Shown in pieces: positions 34,022-42,246 of a stretch of 64,000 nucleotides of DNA. Within the stretch, counting starts at the first letter, position 1. Every line of letters begins with the position of its first letter. The stretch lies in contig NZ_JANCLX010000038.1 of the NCBI RefSeq assembly GCF_024295805.1, forward strand, positions 21,200 through 85,199. The letters run 5' to 3'. A program made the translations under genes and the position numbers. Origin of the DNA: Streptomyces cucumeris (GTDB taxonomy: Bacteria; Actinomycetota; Actinomycetes; Streptomycetales; Streptomycetaceae). The notes under the pieces were generated by a model that made no database searches, had not been told where the DNA came from, and saw nothing but the letters and a program-made list of their open reading frames with translations.

Positions 34022-35285
34022 CGGTCGTTCCCCAGCCGTACATCCGGTCATCGAGATCGCGGACGTACGGCTCGTTGCGCCAGGCATGGAGCCGCTTCCG
34101 CACGTCGCGGATCCGGTCCATGCCAGCGGCGTACCAGGTGGCGCCTAGCTGGTCGAGGGCTTCGTTGACCCATCGGCAGGCTTCTTCGGGCTTACCGGCT
34201 GCGGCTTCCACGGCCGCCAGGTCGCCGAGGATGATCGTGCGCTGTTTGCCGTCGGTGGCGGGCAGGTTGTCGAGTACTTCGAGCAGCGTGGCTCGGGCCT
34301 GGGCTGTGTGTTTGGCGATCAACTGCGTGTTGCCCTTGAAGGCGGCGAGGCGGACGGGGGTGAACCAGTCCATCCATACCGGGCACGGCTCGTCCGTATC
34401 GCCTTCGGTGAGCACGTCTTCGGCGTGGGCTATCAGGCGCAGCGCCGTGCGGGTGTCCCCGCACCGCGTCATGCACTCGGCCTCGACGGCGTCGAGCCAC
34501 GCGATCATCAGCGCGGGGGCGTTCCCCCTGCGGGCGTACGCGCGGGCAGCGGACATCCGCTCCTCGGCGTCTTCCTTGTTGCCCGCCCACCCTGGGATGA
34601 ACGCGGTGTGAGCGAGGATTGCCGCTCCCAGTAGTGCGTCGTCGGCTTCCCCTGCGGCCTGGAGGCCGCGTACGAATGCGTTCCCCGCGGCCTGCGGCTG
34701 TTGGAGATCGAAGAAGTCGATTCGCCCGGCGAGTAGATACGACTCGGCGAGCGCGGCTGCGAGGATGACGCGGCAGCGGCCGGTGGTCTCACCTATGAGA
34801 GCTGTCCCGAGGTGGGTGTGTTCCACCACGCTCGCGTGGAGCAGGGAAGGTGGCACGGACCAGTACAGACGTCGGTGAGTGGCGGTGATGGTGGCAAAAT
34901 CGGCGCCCACGGTCACTGGTTGAGTCGGGCTACTGGTGCTGGGAAGAGGACCGGGAGCAGGTCCGATCCCGGCTGCCCCCGGCGCCGCAACAGGGCGCCG
35001 ACCGACATCCGGCCGAGCCGGGTCCGTCCTGCCCCACGGCGCCGTGAAGCCCAACTCCTCCATGGACTGTCCCAGCAAGTGCGTCAGCACTCGCTGGACA
35101 TCAGGCTGCGGCCACGGAGGGCTCGCAGACTCCCAGCGGCGCACCTGACGCACGCTGATCTGCAATGACCGTATGCCAAGTTGTGGCGCGGCGTTACGGA
35201 TCGCCTCGGCAAACGCCTCCTGAGACGCGTATCCCGACGCCTGCCGGGCGGACTTCAGCCGCGCGTTTCCTACGGGCCTGGGCAC
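34002..35285 (-). CDS. XRE-like regulator with TPR-type C-terminal region
   Basis: This 427-residue protein has a helix-turn-helix at the N-terminus (RLKSARQASGYASQEAFAEA followed by SVRQVRRWES) and a long helical region with tetratricopeptide-like pairs (AAALAESYLLAGRIDFF, ERMSAARAYARRGNAPALMI, LGDLAAVEAAAGKPEEACRWV). This is a common Streptomyces regulator type whose TPR part may bind a peptide or partner protein. GTG 35285 has GAGGAAG upstream. It is divergent from a DUF6415 gene, and three AGTCC repeats at 11-bp spacing lie between them. Confidence 0.85.
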   Translation of the reverse strand: MPRPVGNARLKSARQASGYASQEAFAEAIRNAAPQLGIRSLQISVRQVRRWESASPPWPQPDVQRVLTHLLGQSMEELGFTAPWGRTDPARPDVGRRPVAAPGAAGIGPAPGPLPSTSSPTQPVTVGADFATITATHRRLYWSVPPSLLHASVVEHTHLGTALIGETTGRCRVILAAALAESYLLAGRIDFFDLQQPQAAGNAFVRGLQAAGEADDALLGAAILAHTAFIPGWAGNKEDAEERMSAARAYARRGNAPALMIAWLDAVEAECMTRCGDTRTALRLIAHAEDVLTEGDTDEPCPVWMDWFTPVRLAAFKGNTQLIAKHTAQARATLLEVLDNLPATDGKQRTIILGDLAAVEAAAGKPEEACRWVNEALDQLGATWYAAGMDRIRDVRKRLHAWRNEPYVRDLDDRMYGWGTTVSALQR

Positions 35286-35379
35286 TGGGCTTCCTCACCA
35301 TTCGACTCGCTGACCGACACAGCCACCGTAGCCAAGGGAGGGCCGCTTTGGGGACCCCTTACTTCTCCAGCACTGCGTT

Positions 35380-35410
35380 AAGTCCTTAAGAAGTCCTTTT
35401 TGAGTCCCTT
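35380..35410. repeat. Three AAGTCCTT-type direct repeats, 11-bp period
   Basis: AAGTCCTT (35380-35387), AAGTCCTT (35391-35398) and GAGTCCCTT (35402-35410) repeat with the AGTCC core every 11 bp, about one helical turn. They lie in the gap between the TPR regulator and the DUF6415 gene and are likely a multi-site operator. Confidence 0.55.
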
Positions 35411-35488
35411 GAGCGGCCTTCAAAGGGACGCATTACAACTCCACCATGTCTAGGGCCAGACAGCAGGCAAGCATGCGGAGTGAAGGGC

Positions 35489-35860
35489 ATGGGCGAGGCG
35501 TTGCAGCACGCGAGTGAGCGGCAAGACGATGTGGACATCGACCGAGTCAAGGCCGCGATCGATCGCGCCTTGGTGATGCGGACGGGGCTTCCTCCGTACA
35601 GCGAACTGGTGGAGCTGCACCAGACGCTCCGGTGGCATATCCGGACGCTGTTACCGCTGGCTGAGGCTCGGGTTGAGCGGATGGACCGGGGCACGGTGGA
35701 TTGGTACGACCTGCGGTGCCGGTTGAACACCATCCCGCACAAGGTGGCCCGGGGGCTCGGCTCGGGGTTGCAGTCCGCTGATGACCACGTGCGCAGCCTG
35801 GGCTACTCCTGCAAGTTCCTCCTGGAGAACTCCGGACTCACCCCGGAGCCCGACCAGTGA
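35489..35860 (+). CDS. DUF6415 family protein
   Basis: This 123-residue, mostly helical protein matches the Streptomyces DUF6415 family: YSELVELHQTLRWHIRTLLPLAEARVE, then a second helix pair with HVRSLGYSCKFLL. Function unknown; genes of this type often sit beside XRE/TPR regulators, as here. GGAG is 8 bases before ATG 35489; an in-frame GTG at 35480 overlaps that site. The leucine codon at 35651 is TTA, so translation may depend on the bldA tRNA. Confidence 0.75.
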   Translation: MGEALQHASERQDDVDIDRVKAAIDRALVMRTGLPPYSELVELHQTLRWHIRTLLPLAEARVERMDRGTVDWYDLRCRLNTIPHKVARGLGSGLQSADDHVRSLGYSCKFLLENSGLTPEPDQ

Positions 35861-36136
35861 GGTGAAGACCGGGCGGGAGCTGATGTCCGTGGGTCGGCTC
35901 ACGGCTCCCGCCCTCACACCCCCGGGTGTGGTGGCTGTGCGGCGGACAGCGCCCCGTTCGCCGGATCGCAGATGTCACCACCATTCCCAGATGGGCGGCG
36001 GACACTGCACCGTCCGCCGCCAGCGGGGCCGGGCCGCGCACCACAACCGTCCCCGGAAGACCGGACTGTGTGGTGAGGTGTTCCCCTCGGACCATCGCGC
36101 CAAGACGACTGGCTACGGACGCAAGGAACACGATCG

Positions 36137-39100
36137 GTGACATCAGGCTCAGTGACCCGCTACAACCGGACCGGTGCACAGTTGCTCGCCCTGCTGCTGG
36201 CCGGGTCCGCTCCCGGTGACGCCGGGCGGATACGCCGCCGGTTGGACGAGGACAAGCCCCGCTACCTCACCTGGGTGCCGCTCACCGCGGAGGCCCGGGC
36301 GAAGGCCGCCGCCGACCCCGATGTGCTCGTACGGCGAGCCCTGGTCCGGGCCGAGGGGCTCACCGTCGACGATCTGGCCGCGCTGCTCGAACGCCCCGAC
36401 CCCGTCGTCGACCAGTGCGTGTACGAACACGCCGAGGCCCGCCCTTGGATGCGCCGTCTGATCCTCTCCCCCGGACGGCACACCGAGCCCACCGCACTCG
36501 CCCCGCTGCTGGCCCGGATCCGCGCCACCACCCAGGAAGCACCCGCACTCCCCCACTTCGTGGCCGCGGCCGTGGTGAGCGACATACCCGAGCTGGCCGA
36601 ACACGCCCTGGTCACCTGTGGCCGTGCGCTGACCACCGCCGAGCAACTGCACGCCGTATGCGGGATGCTCCCGCGACCCGAGCGGCTGCGAGCGCTGCTG
36701 GAAGCCACGACCGGCCCCGCTCCCCTGCACCCCGTCGTCGCCGATATCGCACGCGGCGCGCTCGACAGCGTCAGCGGCTCCGGCAGTGAGGGGCTGCGCG
36801 CCGCGGTAGCCGCCGCCGAGGGGTCGGAGGGCATGGTGGCCGGGCTCCGCGCGGGCGAAGCCGAACCGGCATGGCGCCGTACCGTCGACTGGGACGCCAT
36901 CGTGACGGCTCATCGCTGCGCGCCGCTGCCGGATTCCGCCGTCCGTGTGCTCGCCGTCCATCCCGGCTGTCCCGAGCGGTTGCTCACCGACCTGTACCGC
37001 ACCCATCCGGGCGTCGTCGCCGAGGTGGCACCGCCCAGTCCGGCCGTACTGCGTGCCGCCGTCGGCACACCCGGACACCCCGAACTCCTCCGGTTCGCCG
37101 CGGGTCTGGGCCCGTCGGGCGACCACACGGACATCAGCGCACACGTGCTCGAAACCGTCGCCCCCGCGCACACAGCGGTCCGGGCCCTGCTCGAGCTCGG
37201 TGTCACCACACCCCTGCGCGTCCTCCTCCACCAGCGGCTCGGCAGCGACCCCCGGCGCTGGGCCACCCTGCGCACCGCCCTGTCCCGCTACAAGGGCACC
37301 CTCGCCGACCTGTTGGCCGGTATCGCCGACGGTACGGTCCCCGAGCCCGCGTCCTCGGTCACACCACCGGCGCTGACCAAGCCGTACCGGTTCCTGCTGT
37401 ACGCCGCCGAACCCGACGATCTGCGCGAGCTGCTCCCGCACCTGCCCGATGAGCTGCTGCACGCCCTGCTCGGCAAGGGCCCGCTCCCGGCACACGTCCT
37501 CGACACCGCGCTCGCCGCGTCCGCAGCCCGCGTACGCGCCGCCATCGGCGGTAACGTCGCCCTCACCGCGGGCGATCTGCGCCGGCTGACCGAGGGTGAC
37601 GAGCCGACGGTCAACGCCGCCGTGTACCGCAATCAGAAGGCCACCCTGTCCCTGCGCCGTGCGATCGCCTCCGGTGCGCCCCGCACCCCGGGACGCACCG
37701 AGCCCGTCCCCCTCGACCCGGAGTTGCGCACCGAACTCCTCGCCACCACGGACCGGTTCCGCGGCAGCCCGCTGATCATGAGCGACGACCCCGAGCTGCT
37801 CCTGCGTTCCTGGGGTCCCCGGGGCTCGTGGGTGAGCGACGAGGCGCGCCACTTCTCCGTGGTCCGGGTCTGGGAACGCGGTGGCCCGGGCGCCGTACGC
37901 CGGCTCCTCGAACTGGCCCCCGCCGGCCCGCCCCCGGTTCTCGCCAAGGCAGCCGCGGCGCTGGAGCAGCCCAACGGTCTGGAGGGGTTCCGGGAAGGGC
38001 TGGAGCCCTACGACGACCCCGAGGCGCTGCCCCAGGTCTACGCCACCCCGCGGGGCCGCAACGCCACCCGCCGGTTGATGCGGGAGATCGTGCACGAGCC
38101 CTACGTGTACGACTTCCCGCTCCTGATCGCCGCCCACCACGAGCACACCTTCGAACCCGAGCCCGTCGAGGAGCTCCTCCGCCACGAGGACGTCGACGAG
38201 GCCATCCGCACGGCGTTCACCACCCGCGCGAACGAGATCGACTCCGAGCCGGTCAACCATCTGCGCTCCACCGCGTACGACACCGGCCTGCACCGCTGGT
38301 TCCTCGGCGCCGTCGAGCAGGGTCTGCTCGGGCCCGAGCGGCTCGTCGACACCGCCCAGCCGGCCCCGGCAACCCTCGCGTACCTCTACCGCGACGCGGG
38401 GGTCGTCCAGGCATACCGGCATGCCGTGGACCTCGTAGACGAGCACCTGGCCGGTCACACCGAAGCATGGGTCATCGCGCTCAATCTGGTCGGTACCTTC
38501 GTCGGCTCACTCGCGGAACTGATCACCGTGGCGGGGCAGGTGGCCGGTCCCCGTCCCGACGCCGAAGAGCTCGCTCGCCTCGACGCGGTCGCCCGCGCCG
38601 CCGACACACCGGAACCGGCCACGCCCGTCGTGCCCGCACTCACCCATGCCGAACAGCGGAAGCGGGACCACCTCCTGGACCGGGGCGGGGCCCTCGCCTC
38701 CGCACATCTGCTCCGCACCCTCGTGGCGGGCGCGCCACTGCCCACCGACCCCGGCGTGCTGGACGTGCTCACCGCCACCACCACGGCGGACGTCCCCGGA
38801 CTCCTCCCTCCCGACTGGCTCGTGGAGGCGTGCGACCGGCACGCCTCGCCCGATACTCGTCAACGGCTCGCGGAACGGATGACCGGACGGGCCGGGAAGG
38901 ACGATCTGCCGGCCTGCCGACAGGGGATCATCGCACCCGGCGAGATGGTCGCCCGGACCCCCGCACGCGAGATGTCCCCGTTCCCGAAGGCCTGGTTCAT
39001 CCGTGACGTACCGGCCTCCGCAGCCGTGCGCGCCGCGCGCCGGCTGGTCGCCGACCGGCTCGGCACCGAACCCGAGCGGTGGTTGCGCGCGCTCGGTGCG

Positions 39101-40492
39101 ATGGACGGCGCATGGGCCGAGCGGCCCTTCGCCGAACTGCTCGAGCACGGCGGCACGGACACCGTGCCCACGGTGCTCACCCCGGCGGGTGCCGGACTGC
39201 TGCTCCACGCGGGCACGGACGCTCTCGCGACCGTACTGCCGCGGCTGGACGCGCGTGCCACGACCACCCTCACCGAGCGCGCGTGCGCGACCCGCCACGT
39301 GCCCGACACCCTCCTGGACCATCTCTTCGGCCACGGCGAGCACGCCGCGCTGCTCGTTCTGGCACAGAACTCCCGCAGCCGGGAGCTGCAGCTGCGACTC
39401 CTGGCCGTCGACGACCCCACGATCAACGCGACGCTCTACGGGACGGTCACCAACAGCCGCTCGACCGTCGAGATCCGCCGGATCATCCTCTCCCAGCGCC
39501 CCCAGGGCCGCACGCCCGAGGGGCCGGAGGACCTCCTCCCGCTCGCCCCCGAGCTCCGCGAACGGCTCCTCGCGAAGCACTACTTCGACAAGCAACGGGC
39601 GAAGAACCTCCGCGTTCTGGTCGAAGCGGCCGACCCCGACATCGTGGAGCACGCGCTCACTTCGTTCGGCAAGCGTGTTCCGCTCGCGGACCACCTCATG
39701 GCGGCGCGCAACACCCTCCGCCACGGTGGCCCCGACCGTCTCCGCTCGCTGGTCGACCGGGGCCTGCTCAGCGCGGGCGCCGCCAAGGTCGTCACCAAGG
39801 CACTGGCCACGGCCGACGCGGACGCCGTCCTCACCGCCCGCCTCGACAAGGAACTGAGCACGGACCGCCTCATCGCCAAGCTCCGTGCCTGCGGGGAGTA
39901 CGAACACACCGAAGTCCTGGACCTCCCCTACATCCGCGACTGGGACGTCCTGATCCGGGCACACCGACAGGAGCCGTTCCGCTCACGGGTGTGGGGCACG
40001 ATCGCCCGGCTGCCGGACGCTCCGGACGAGCTCGCGCCGACGGCGTTCGAGTACTGGTCCTGCTTCATCGACCGCAGCCTGACCGACCGCGGCCCCGACT
40101 GGGCCCGTGCGGCCATCGGGAACATCCCGAACCTGTCGCTCCAGCGCGGGGAGTGGGCCGCCGTCCTCGACGCCCTGCTCGAACAGGGGCTGCTCTCCGG
40201 CAAGGAGCTCGTCCACGGTGGTGCCCTGGCCAACCGTATGCTCCACTACCTCGCCGAAGCCTCCGTCCGCCAGGAACCCCCCGCCGCCCTCCGAGCCGCC
40301 GTCCAGGAGGCCACCGACGAACTGGCCGCCCTGGCCGACAAGCTCCTGGGCACGGACCACGACGCATGGCAGCGTCTCTTCGCCGCCCTGGCCGGTCAGG
40401 ACCCCCACTGGCCCGTGCCCGGCTCCCCGACCACTCCCGCCGCACTCCTCCACCACGTGTCCCGCACACCGCTCGGGCACCCCCGCCCCTGA
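36137..40492 (+). CDS. 1,451-residue repeat protein of unknown function
   Basis: This very long soluble protein is built from helical repeats. At least three related units can be read: near residue 88 (PDPVVDQCVYEHAEARPWMR), near 486 (DEPTVNAAVYRNQKATLSLR) and near 1092 (DDPTINATLYGTVTNSRSTV). Each is followed by R-I-I-L-S-like helices, a GRTEP/GRTPEGP turn and L-x-P-E-L-R. The units resemble leucine-rich-repeat-variant or HEAT-type alpha solenoids. There is no signal peptide, membrane helix or catalytic motif that I recognise. The GTG start has AAGGAA at a good distance. A solenoid of this size usually scaffolds or binds protein or nucleic acid, but no function is assigned. A small antitoxin-like gene follows after 83 bp. 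Confidence 0.8.
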   Translation: MTSGSVTRYNRTGAQLLALLLAGSAPGDAGRIRRRLDEDKPRYLTWVPLTAEARAKAAADPDVLVRRALVRAEGLTVDDLAALLERPDPVVDQCVYEHAEARPWMRRLILSPGRHTEPTALAPLLARIRATTQEAPALPHFVAAAVVSDIPELAEHALVTCGRALTTAEQLHAVCGMLPRPERLRALLEATTGPAPLHPVVADIARGALDSVSGSGSEGLRAAVAAAEGSEGMVAGLRAGEAEPAWRRTVDWDAIVTAHRCAPLPDSAVRVLAVHPGCPERLLTDLYRTHPGVVAEVAPPSPAVLRAAVGTPGHPELLRFAAGLGPSGDHTDISAHVLETVAPAHTAVRALLELGVTTPLRVLLHQRLGSDPRRWATLRTALSRYKGTLADLLAGIADGTVPEPASSVTPPALTKPYRFLLYAAEPDDLRELLPHLPDELLHALLGKGPLPAHVLDTALAASAARVRAAIGGNVALTAGDLRRLTEGDEPTVNAAVYRNQKATLSLRRAIASGAPRTPGRTEPVPLDPELRTELLATTDRFRGSPLIMSDDPELLLRSWGPRGSWVSDEARHFSVVRVWERGGPGAVRRLLELAPAGPPPVLAKAAAALEQPNGLEGFREGLEPYDDPEALPQVYATPRGRNATRRLMREIVHEPYVYDFPLLIAAHHEHTFEPEPVEELLRHEDVDEAIRTAFTTRANEIDSEPVNHLRSTAYDTGLHRWFLGAVEQGLLGPERLVDTAQPAPATLAYLYRDAGVVQAYRHAVDLVDEHLAGHTEAWVIALNLVGTFVGSLAELITVAGQVAGPRPDAEELARLDAVARAADTPEPATPVVPALTHAEQRKRDHLLDRGGALASAHLLRTLVAGAPLPTDPGVLDVLTATTTADVPGLLPPDWLVEACDRHASPDTRQRLAERMTGRAGKDDLPACRQGIIAPGEMVARTPAREMSPFPKAWFIRDVPASAAVRAARRLVADRLGTEPERWLRALGAMDGAWAERPFAELLEHGGTDTVPTVLTPAGAGLLLHAGTDALATVLPRLDARATTTLTERACATRHVPDTLLDHLFGHGEHAALLVLAQNSRSRELQLRLLAVDDPTINATLYGTVTNSRSTVEIRRIILSQRPQGRTPEGPEDLLPLAPELRERLLAKHYFDKQRAKNLRVLVEAADPDIVEHALTSFGKRVPLADHLMAARNTLRHGGPDRLRSLVDRGLLSAGAAKVVTKALATADADAVLTARLDKELSTDRLIAKLRACGEYEHTEVLDLPYIRDWDVLIRAHRQEPFRSRVWGTIARLPDAPDELAPTAFEYWSCFIDRSLTDRGPDWARAAIGNIPNLSLQRGEWAAVLDALLEQGLLSGKELVHGGALANRMLHYLAEASVRQEPPAALRAAVQEATDELAALADKLLGTDHDAWQRLFAALAGQDPHWPVPGSPTTPAALLHHVSRTPLGHPRP

Positions 40493-40575
40493 CGTCCACG
40501 CCCGCGGAGGAAGCACGGGCCACGGGCACATCGAGCGGCTAGAGTCCGGCCAGGACGCGACGAACGGGGAGCTCC

Positions 40576-40776
40576 ATGGCCAAGGTCAACATCAGTCTCG
40601 ATGCCGAACTCGTGGTGGAGGTCATGGTCCTGTCCGGAGTGGGATCGCCTCAGGACGCCGTCGAAGCGGTGGTCCGGGACTACATCGCCCGGGGCCACCG
40701 CACGGAGGCGCGCACCGAGCTCAGGGACCGGAGTCTGCGCGAATCCGACGCCAGACCACAGGATCCGCAGGGCTGA
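40576..40776 (+). CDS. VapB-like ribbon-helix-helix antitoxin, orphan
   Basis: This 66-residue protein has the N-terminal pattern of type II VapB antitoxins: KVNISLDAELVVEVM, a short turn and QDAVEAVVRDYIARG, followed by a charged disordered tail. VapB proteins bind DNA by the beta strand and block a PIN-domain RNase through the tail. No PIN toxin gene lies on either side, so it is an orphan or regulates something else. GGGGAGCTCC precedes the ATG. Confidence 0.75.
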   Translation: MAKVNISLDAELVVEVMVLSGVGSPQDAVEAVVRDYIARGHRTEARTELRDRSLRESDARPQDPQG

Positions 40777-40889
40777 CCGGCCGTGGGCGGGCCGGGCAAC
40801 GCCCCCCGGCTGTCCGTCTCCACCGCCGGGGATCGGCCCTTCGCCGGTAAGATCTCCTTGCGAGGGCAGCGTCGAGGGGAGGCGTCACG

Positions 40890-41165
40890 ATGAATTGCGC
40901 CAACTGTGGGGCGTCCGTCATCCAAGGGCCTGACGGTAGTTGGTCATGCAACAACTGTGGGGCGTCGGGGGTGGCGCCGACAGGGACCGACCTGTACTAC
41001 CGGACGTACACCTGCACCGGTTGCGAGAGCCAGGTCGATGGTGTCGGTGGCAGGTGGGCGTGCACGAGCTGCGGAACGACATCGCCGTATACACCGCCGC
41101 CCGAGGGCTGGCAGTCGGAGCTGGACGAGCACGTCGGCCGCGACGGCTACGTGGGCACGACCTGA
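40890..41165 (+). CDS. Small double zinc-ribbon protein
   Basis: This 91-residue protein has four CxxC knuckles (CANC, CNNC, CTGC and CTSC) arranged as two zinc ribbons, the first at residues 3-24 and the second around 45-65. An acidic tail (GWQSELDEHVGRDG) follows. Such proteins may bind nucleic acid or act as metal-bound adaptors; no specific role is clear. GAGGGGAGG lies upstream of the ATG. Confidence 0.78.
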   Translation: MNCANCGASVIQGPDGSWSCNNCGASGVAPTGTDLYYRTYTCTGCESQVDGVGGRWACTSCGTTSPYTPPPEGWQSELDEHVGRDGYVGTT

Positions 41166-41193
41166 TCTCACGGCCTGATCCCGCAGCGTGATC

Positions 41194-41223
41194 CCGCGGC
41201 CTGATCCGGGGTCAGCCCCGCGG
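41194..41223. terminator. Weak hairpin between convergent genes
   Basis: CCGCGG (41194-41199) pairs with CCGCGG (41218-41223), and CTGA/TCAG extend the inner stem. It lies between the zinc-ribbon stop (41165) and the small minus-strand gene (41260). Confidence 0.4.
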
Positions 41224-41259
41224 AATCGGCCCGTGGATGCCGCGGCCGCGACCGCGGTA

Positions 41260-41586
41260 CTAGCCGTGTTCCCGGCCGGGAAGTGGCGCCCCTCGGAGGA
41301 ACGCCCGGTAGGCGTCCGCGGCGTCATCCTCCACCCGCGGCCCCCCGGGCCCGTACCGAGTGTCGCTCCGGTCGCGTTTCGGTCCGGAGACCCAGAACTC
41401 CTCATCGGTTTCCACGTCGTAGAAGTTCGCGTCGGACAAGCCGAGACCCGTGGCACGCCGCAGGGTCCTCCCGTGGAGGTAGGCCGTCTTCCAGGTCTTG
41501 GAGAAATCCACCCAGCCGATCCACGAGGGTCCGCGGTCCGTGCCATGGCCCGTCTTGAGCTGGACGAACATGATTCTGCGAGGCAT
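41260..41586 (-). CDS. Conserved actinobacterial protein of unknown function
   Basis: This 108-residue protein has a distinct pattern that I associate with a conserved Streptomyces family: MFVQLKTGHGTDRGPSWIGW, VDFSKTWKTAYLHGRTLRR, DANFYDVETDEEFWVSGPKR and a helical tail AADAYRAFLRGAPLPGR. The middle looks like a beta-rich fold with many aromatic residues. No catalytic motif is visible. It lies 68 bp from the end of the PadR gene on the same strand. Confidence 0.75.
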   Translation of the reverse strand: MPRRIMFVQLKTGHGTDRGPSWIGWVDFSKTWKTAYLHGRTLRRATGLGLSDANFYDVETDEEFWVSGPKRDRSDTRYGPGGPRVEDDAADAYRAFLRGAPLPGREHG

Positions 41587-41654
41587 GGTCCCAGCTTGAC
41601 CGATCGCGCCACTCGGGCAAACCGATTTGTGGACGTGCGAAGCGCGAGGAGTGC

Positions 41655-42197
41655 TCAGGAGCGGCCGCGCCGCTCCAGGTCGTCAGCGGTGTCGTTGGCC
41701 CACTGCTGCAGCACGATGGTGGTGCGGATGCCCAGGTCCAGCGCGTAGGCCCCGAAGACGGGGTCATCCGGCCCGGTGCGGGCGTCCACCTCCGCTTTGA
41801 TCTGCTCCAGTTTGGCCAGCTTCTCGGCGTGCCGCTCCGCCTCGTCACGCATCACGGCCGCCGCCTGGTCGGGCGGGAGGAGGGGGACGAGGAACCCGCG
41901 CAGGGCGGTCTCGTTGCGGGCGCTGCGGTACGGGTCCTCGCCGGTGACCCACTGGACGATCTCGTCCCGGCCCGCTTCGGTGACGGTGTAGACCTTGCGG
42001 CCCCGTCCGCCACCGGCGTCCTCCACGGTGACGGCGCCGCTCTGCGCCATCTTGGCCAGCTCGGGATAGATCTGGCTGTGCTTGGCCTGCCAGATGTGGT
42101 TGATCGAGGCTTCGAACCGTTTGGCCAGTTCATACCCGGACGAGGGGCCGCGAGAGGCGAGCATTCCGAGCAGGGCGATCCGCAGAGACATGGTCAC
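41655..42197 (-). CDS. PadR-family transcriptional regulator
   Basis: This 180-residue PadR repressor has the N-terminal winged helix (SLRIALLGMLASRGPSSGYELAKRF, QIYPELAKMAQSGAV, GGGRGRKVYTVTEAGRDEI) and a C-terminal helical dimerisation region (AVMRDEAERHAEKLAKLEQI). It diverges from the EmrB/QacA-type exporter with 49 bp between starts, and an inverted repeat sits in the gap, so it most likely represses the exporter. GTG 42197 fits the AGAGG site best; ATG 42191 two codons in is an alternative. Confidence 0.9.
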   Translation of the reverse strand: MTMSLRIALLGMLASRGPSSGYELAKRFEASINHIWQAKHSQIYPELAKMAQSGAVTVEDAGGGRGRKVYTVTEAGRDEIVQWVTGEDPYRSARNETALRGFLVPLLPPDQAAAVMRDEAERHAEKLAKLEQIKAEVDARTGPDDPVFGAYALDLGIRTTIVLQQWANDTADDLERRGRS

Positions 42198-42211
42198 AGA
42201 ATACCTCTGGG

Positions 42212-42239
42212 TTGACGTGTAAGGATTTACATGTAGTTT
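42212..42239 (+). promoter_or_regulatory. Exporter promoter with PadR-type operator
   Basis: ACGTGTAA-GGAT-TTACATGT (42215-42234) is an inverted repeat with one mismatch, of the ATGT/ACAT kind seen at PadR sites. It lies between a -35 (TTGACG, 42212-42217) and a -10 (TAGTTT, 42234-42239) of the exporter gene, so bound repressor would block RNA polymerase. Confidence 0.65.
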
Positions 42240-42246
42240 CTTTCAC

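Noticed and set aside
36149..38458. Minus-strand open frame of 769 codons opposite the repeat protein
   Set aside because: The plus-strand frame has a ribosome site and regular repeats; the minus frame is Gly/Gln/Arg-rich without motifs.
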